From positions 1 through 5,561 of the forward strand of contig JALSHL010000038.1 of NCBI GenBank assembly GCA_026982255.1: DNA of 5,561 bases, in the 5' to 3' direction. The stretch's first letter is position 1. Each line of letters starts with the position of its first letter. The notes beneath the pieces were generated by a model that saw only the letters and a list, made by a program, of their open reading frames with translations, was not told where the DNA came from and ran no database searches. This DNA is from Paracoccaceae bacterium (GTDB taxonomy: Bacteria; Pseudomonadota; Alphaproteobacteria; Rhodobacterales; Rhodobacteraceae). Positions 4,107 to 5,561 of the stretch are shown piece by piece. The position numbers and the translations under genes were made by a program.

Positions 4107-5561
4107 TCACCACACCCGGAACGTCACCACTTCCGGCGACAGGCAAATCTCGTCGTTGCAGGCCTGCAATGTCAGCACGGTTTCCCCCGACACGAGCGGC
4201 ACGTCCAGCGTGATCTCGCCCTCGTAAAGCGCCAGCGGGGCGGGATTGAATCCCAGCGGTTTCACAACCGCTTCGGGGTAGGTCTCCGCCGGAGCCGGCT
4301 CGCCGGCCACCACCAGATCCGTCGCCACGAAATATGCGTCCAGCGGTTTGTGCGCGTTGATATGCCAGCCTTCGCGCAGCCGGATATCCAGCCGCAGCCG
4401 CCCGTCTGCCCGCGTCTCCGCAATCCGCACAGCGCCGCCGGACACAAACCGCACGGCACCGGTTCCCCCCAGCATGAAATCCTGCGCTGCTTTCAATGTA
4501 TAGGCCCGCTCCACCGGTGCCTCGAGCGCCGCGCCACCGATGGCCGCCTCCAGCAGGGTCGCCCGTTGCGCATAGAACGGATCGTCCACCCGCTGCGCCA
4601 GCGCGGCCAGCAATGCCAGCGCCAGTGCGTTTCCTGCCGGAATCTCCGTGTCGTCCAGCGGCCGGAACACCCCGAGTCCGTCACTGCTTCCGGTCATCCG
4701 GTAGCTGCCGTCATCCTCGCCGAACCGTTCCATTCCGGCGGCCGTTTCCCGGGCCATCTGCAACCAGTCCCCGCCGTCGTCGGGGGCAAAATCATGCAGG
4801 GCCACCATGGCCAGCCCCAGCGCCGCATAATCGGGCAACTGGCCGTCGATGCGGGGCATGCCATCAATGCTGGTCCGTTTCAGAACCCCGTCAACCCGCA
4901 TTGTTTCCGTGATATACCGCGCCGCCCGTTCTGCTGCCGCATAATATTCCGGTCGTCCGAAAACCGCCGATGCTTCGGCCAGTGTCGCGATCATCATCGC
5001 GTTCCACCCGACAATGATTTTCCGGTCGGTGAAGGGGCGCGTGCGTTGTTGCCGTGCCTGCTCCAGTGCCGCCAACCCGCTGTCGAGCCGTGCCAGATAC
5101 GCCACTATATCGCCTCCGGCAGCCTCTTCCGGCAGGTCCAGCATATAGAGGATATTTGTTCCCTCGAAGGGGCCGTTTTCACTGACGTTGAAGGTCCGCA
5201 TCAGGAATTCCGCGTCATCCGATGCTGCCCGTATTTCCGCAGGCGTCCAGACATAATACGCCCCTTCGGCCCGTTTGCCTTCCGCATCCAGCGAGGCCGC
5301 ATCCTGCGCCGCATAGAACCCGCCCGCCGGATTCTGCAACTCCCGCAGCACATAGTCAAAGGTCCGCTCTGCTGCCCGCCGGTAGCGCAGGGCACCGGTT
5401 TCGGCCCAGGCCCGCACCAGAAGCCGCCCGATCAGCGCCTGATTGTAAAGCATTTTCTCGAAATGCGGGACCTGCCATTCCGGATCGACCGCATACCGGT
5501 GAAATCCGCCACCGGCATGATCGTGAATGCCGCCCTTCAGCATCCCGTCCAGTGTGGTTGT
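4107..5561 (-). CDS. DUF255 / YyaL-SPATA20-type protein with C-terminal DsbD-alpha-like domain (5' truncated by window)
   Basis: The last 484 residues of a reverse-strand gene; the start lies beyond the right edge. It belongs to the YyaL/SPATA20 family, whose members have an N-terminal thioredoxin-like domain (not in this window) followed by an alpha-barrel like N-acylglucosamine 2-epimerase. Family landmarks here are GGIHDHAGGGFHRYAVDPEW and QVPHFEKMLYNQA (within about 10-42), GGFYAAQDAAS (80-90), AYYVWTPAEI, KIIVGWNAMMIATLAEA (about 181-197), LPDYAALGLAMVALH (about 242-256) and IPAGNALALALLAALA (about 307-322). The enzymatic role of this family is not established. From about residue 370 the sequence changes character: a beta-rich segment with EGWHINAHKPLDAYFVATDL and, near the end, LQACNDEICLSP. 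This resembles the N-terminal domain of DsbD, with C468 and C473 in the place of its redox cysteines. That suggests thiol/disulfide exchange or a Cys-linked partner. Cellular location cannot be judged without the N-terminus. The family call is firm; the redox domain is by resemblance. Confidence 0.85.
   Translation of the reverse strand, partial: TTTLDGMLKGGIHDHAGGGFHRYAVDPEWQVPHFEKMLYNQALIGRLLVRAWAETGALRYRRAAERTFDYVLRELQNPAGGFYAAQDAASLDAEGKRAEGAYYVWTPAEIRAASDDAEFLMRTFNVSENGPFEGTNILYMLDLPEEAAGGDIVAYLARLDSGLAALEQARQQRTRPFTDRKIIVGWNAMMIATLAEASAVFGRPEYYAAAERAARYITETMRVDGVLKRTSIDGMPRIDGQLPDYAALGLAMVALHDFAPDDGGDWLQMARETAAGMERFGEDDGSYRMTGSSDGLGVFRPLDDTEIPAGNALALALLAALAQRVDDPFYAQRATLLEAAIGGAALEAPVERAYTLKAAQDFMLGGTGAVRFVSGGAVRIAETRADGRLRLDIRLREGWHINAHKPLDAYFVATDLVVAGEPAPAETYPEAVVKPLGFNPAPLALYEGEITLDVPLVSGETVLTLQACNDEICLSPEVVTFRVW

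Noticed and set aside
4093..4136. Inverted repeats near the ettA stop as an intrinsic terminator
   Set aside because: The stems are only 4 and 6 bp, and no U-tract follows on either strand; the larger one lies inside the coding end of the neighbouring gene.
4496..4912. Forward open frame (138 codons) opposite the DUF255 gene
   Set aside because: Pro/Arg/Ala-rich shadow of the real reverse-strand gene, with no supporting start signal or domain.
1..5561. Search for a mobile element, CRISPR array, toxin-antitoxin, defence system or RNA gene
   Set aside because: No terminal inverted repeats, integrase or transposase motifs, spaced repeats, tRNA-like cloverleaf or small two-gene cassettes were seen; every stretch is accounted for by housekeeping-type genes.

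Overview
The window is GC-rich and densely packed, with strong C/G preference at third codon positions. It looks like chromosomal backbone from an alphaproteobacterium, most likely Rhodobacterales (Roseobacter/Paracoccus-type). That placement is inferred from the flavour of the NadD, EttA and PBP4 sequences and from the codon bias; no search was run. There are no mobile elements, CRISPR arrays, tRNA or rRNA genes, and no gene-free stretch longer than about 135 bases.

Layout from left to right: (1) the 3' end of a forward-strand dprA gene (C-terminal winged-helix domain of the DNA-uptake/recombination protein), whose last 27 bases overlap tail-to-tail with (2) a reverse-strand dacB gene for a penicillin-binding protein 4-type D-Ala-D-Ala carboxypeptidase with a twin-arginine-like signal peptide. 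(3) A reverse-strand nadD gene (nicotinate-mononucleotide adenylyltransferase) lies just upstream of dacB, so nadD-dacB reads as a two-gene operon. Its promoter probably lies in (4) a divergent intergenic region of about 130 bases that also has to serve (5) forward-strand ettA, a full-length 555-residue ABC-F translation factor. Twelve bases after the ettA stop comes the stop of (6) a convergent reverse-strand gene, truncated by the window edge, for a YyaL/SPATA20-type (DUF255) protein. Its last ~115 residues resemble the N-terminal (alpha) domain of DsbD, including a Cys-x4-Cys pair.

Functionally these are mostly housekeeping genes: NAD synthesis, peptidoglycan trimming, ribosome energy sensing, and DNA processing. 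They are linked by position more than by pathway. I see no new multi-gene system here. The most interesting item is the domain architecture of the partial DUF255 protein (an AGE-like barrel joined to a DsbD-alpha-like redox domain). Smaller points are the dprA/dacB overlap, the nadD start choice, and a perfect 24-base repeat joining the two Walker A segments of ettA.
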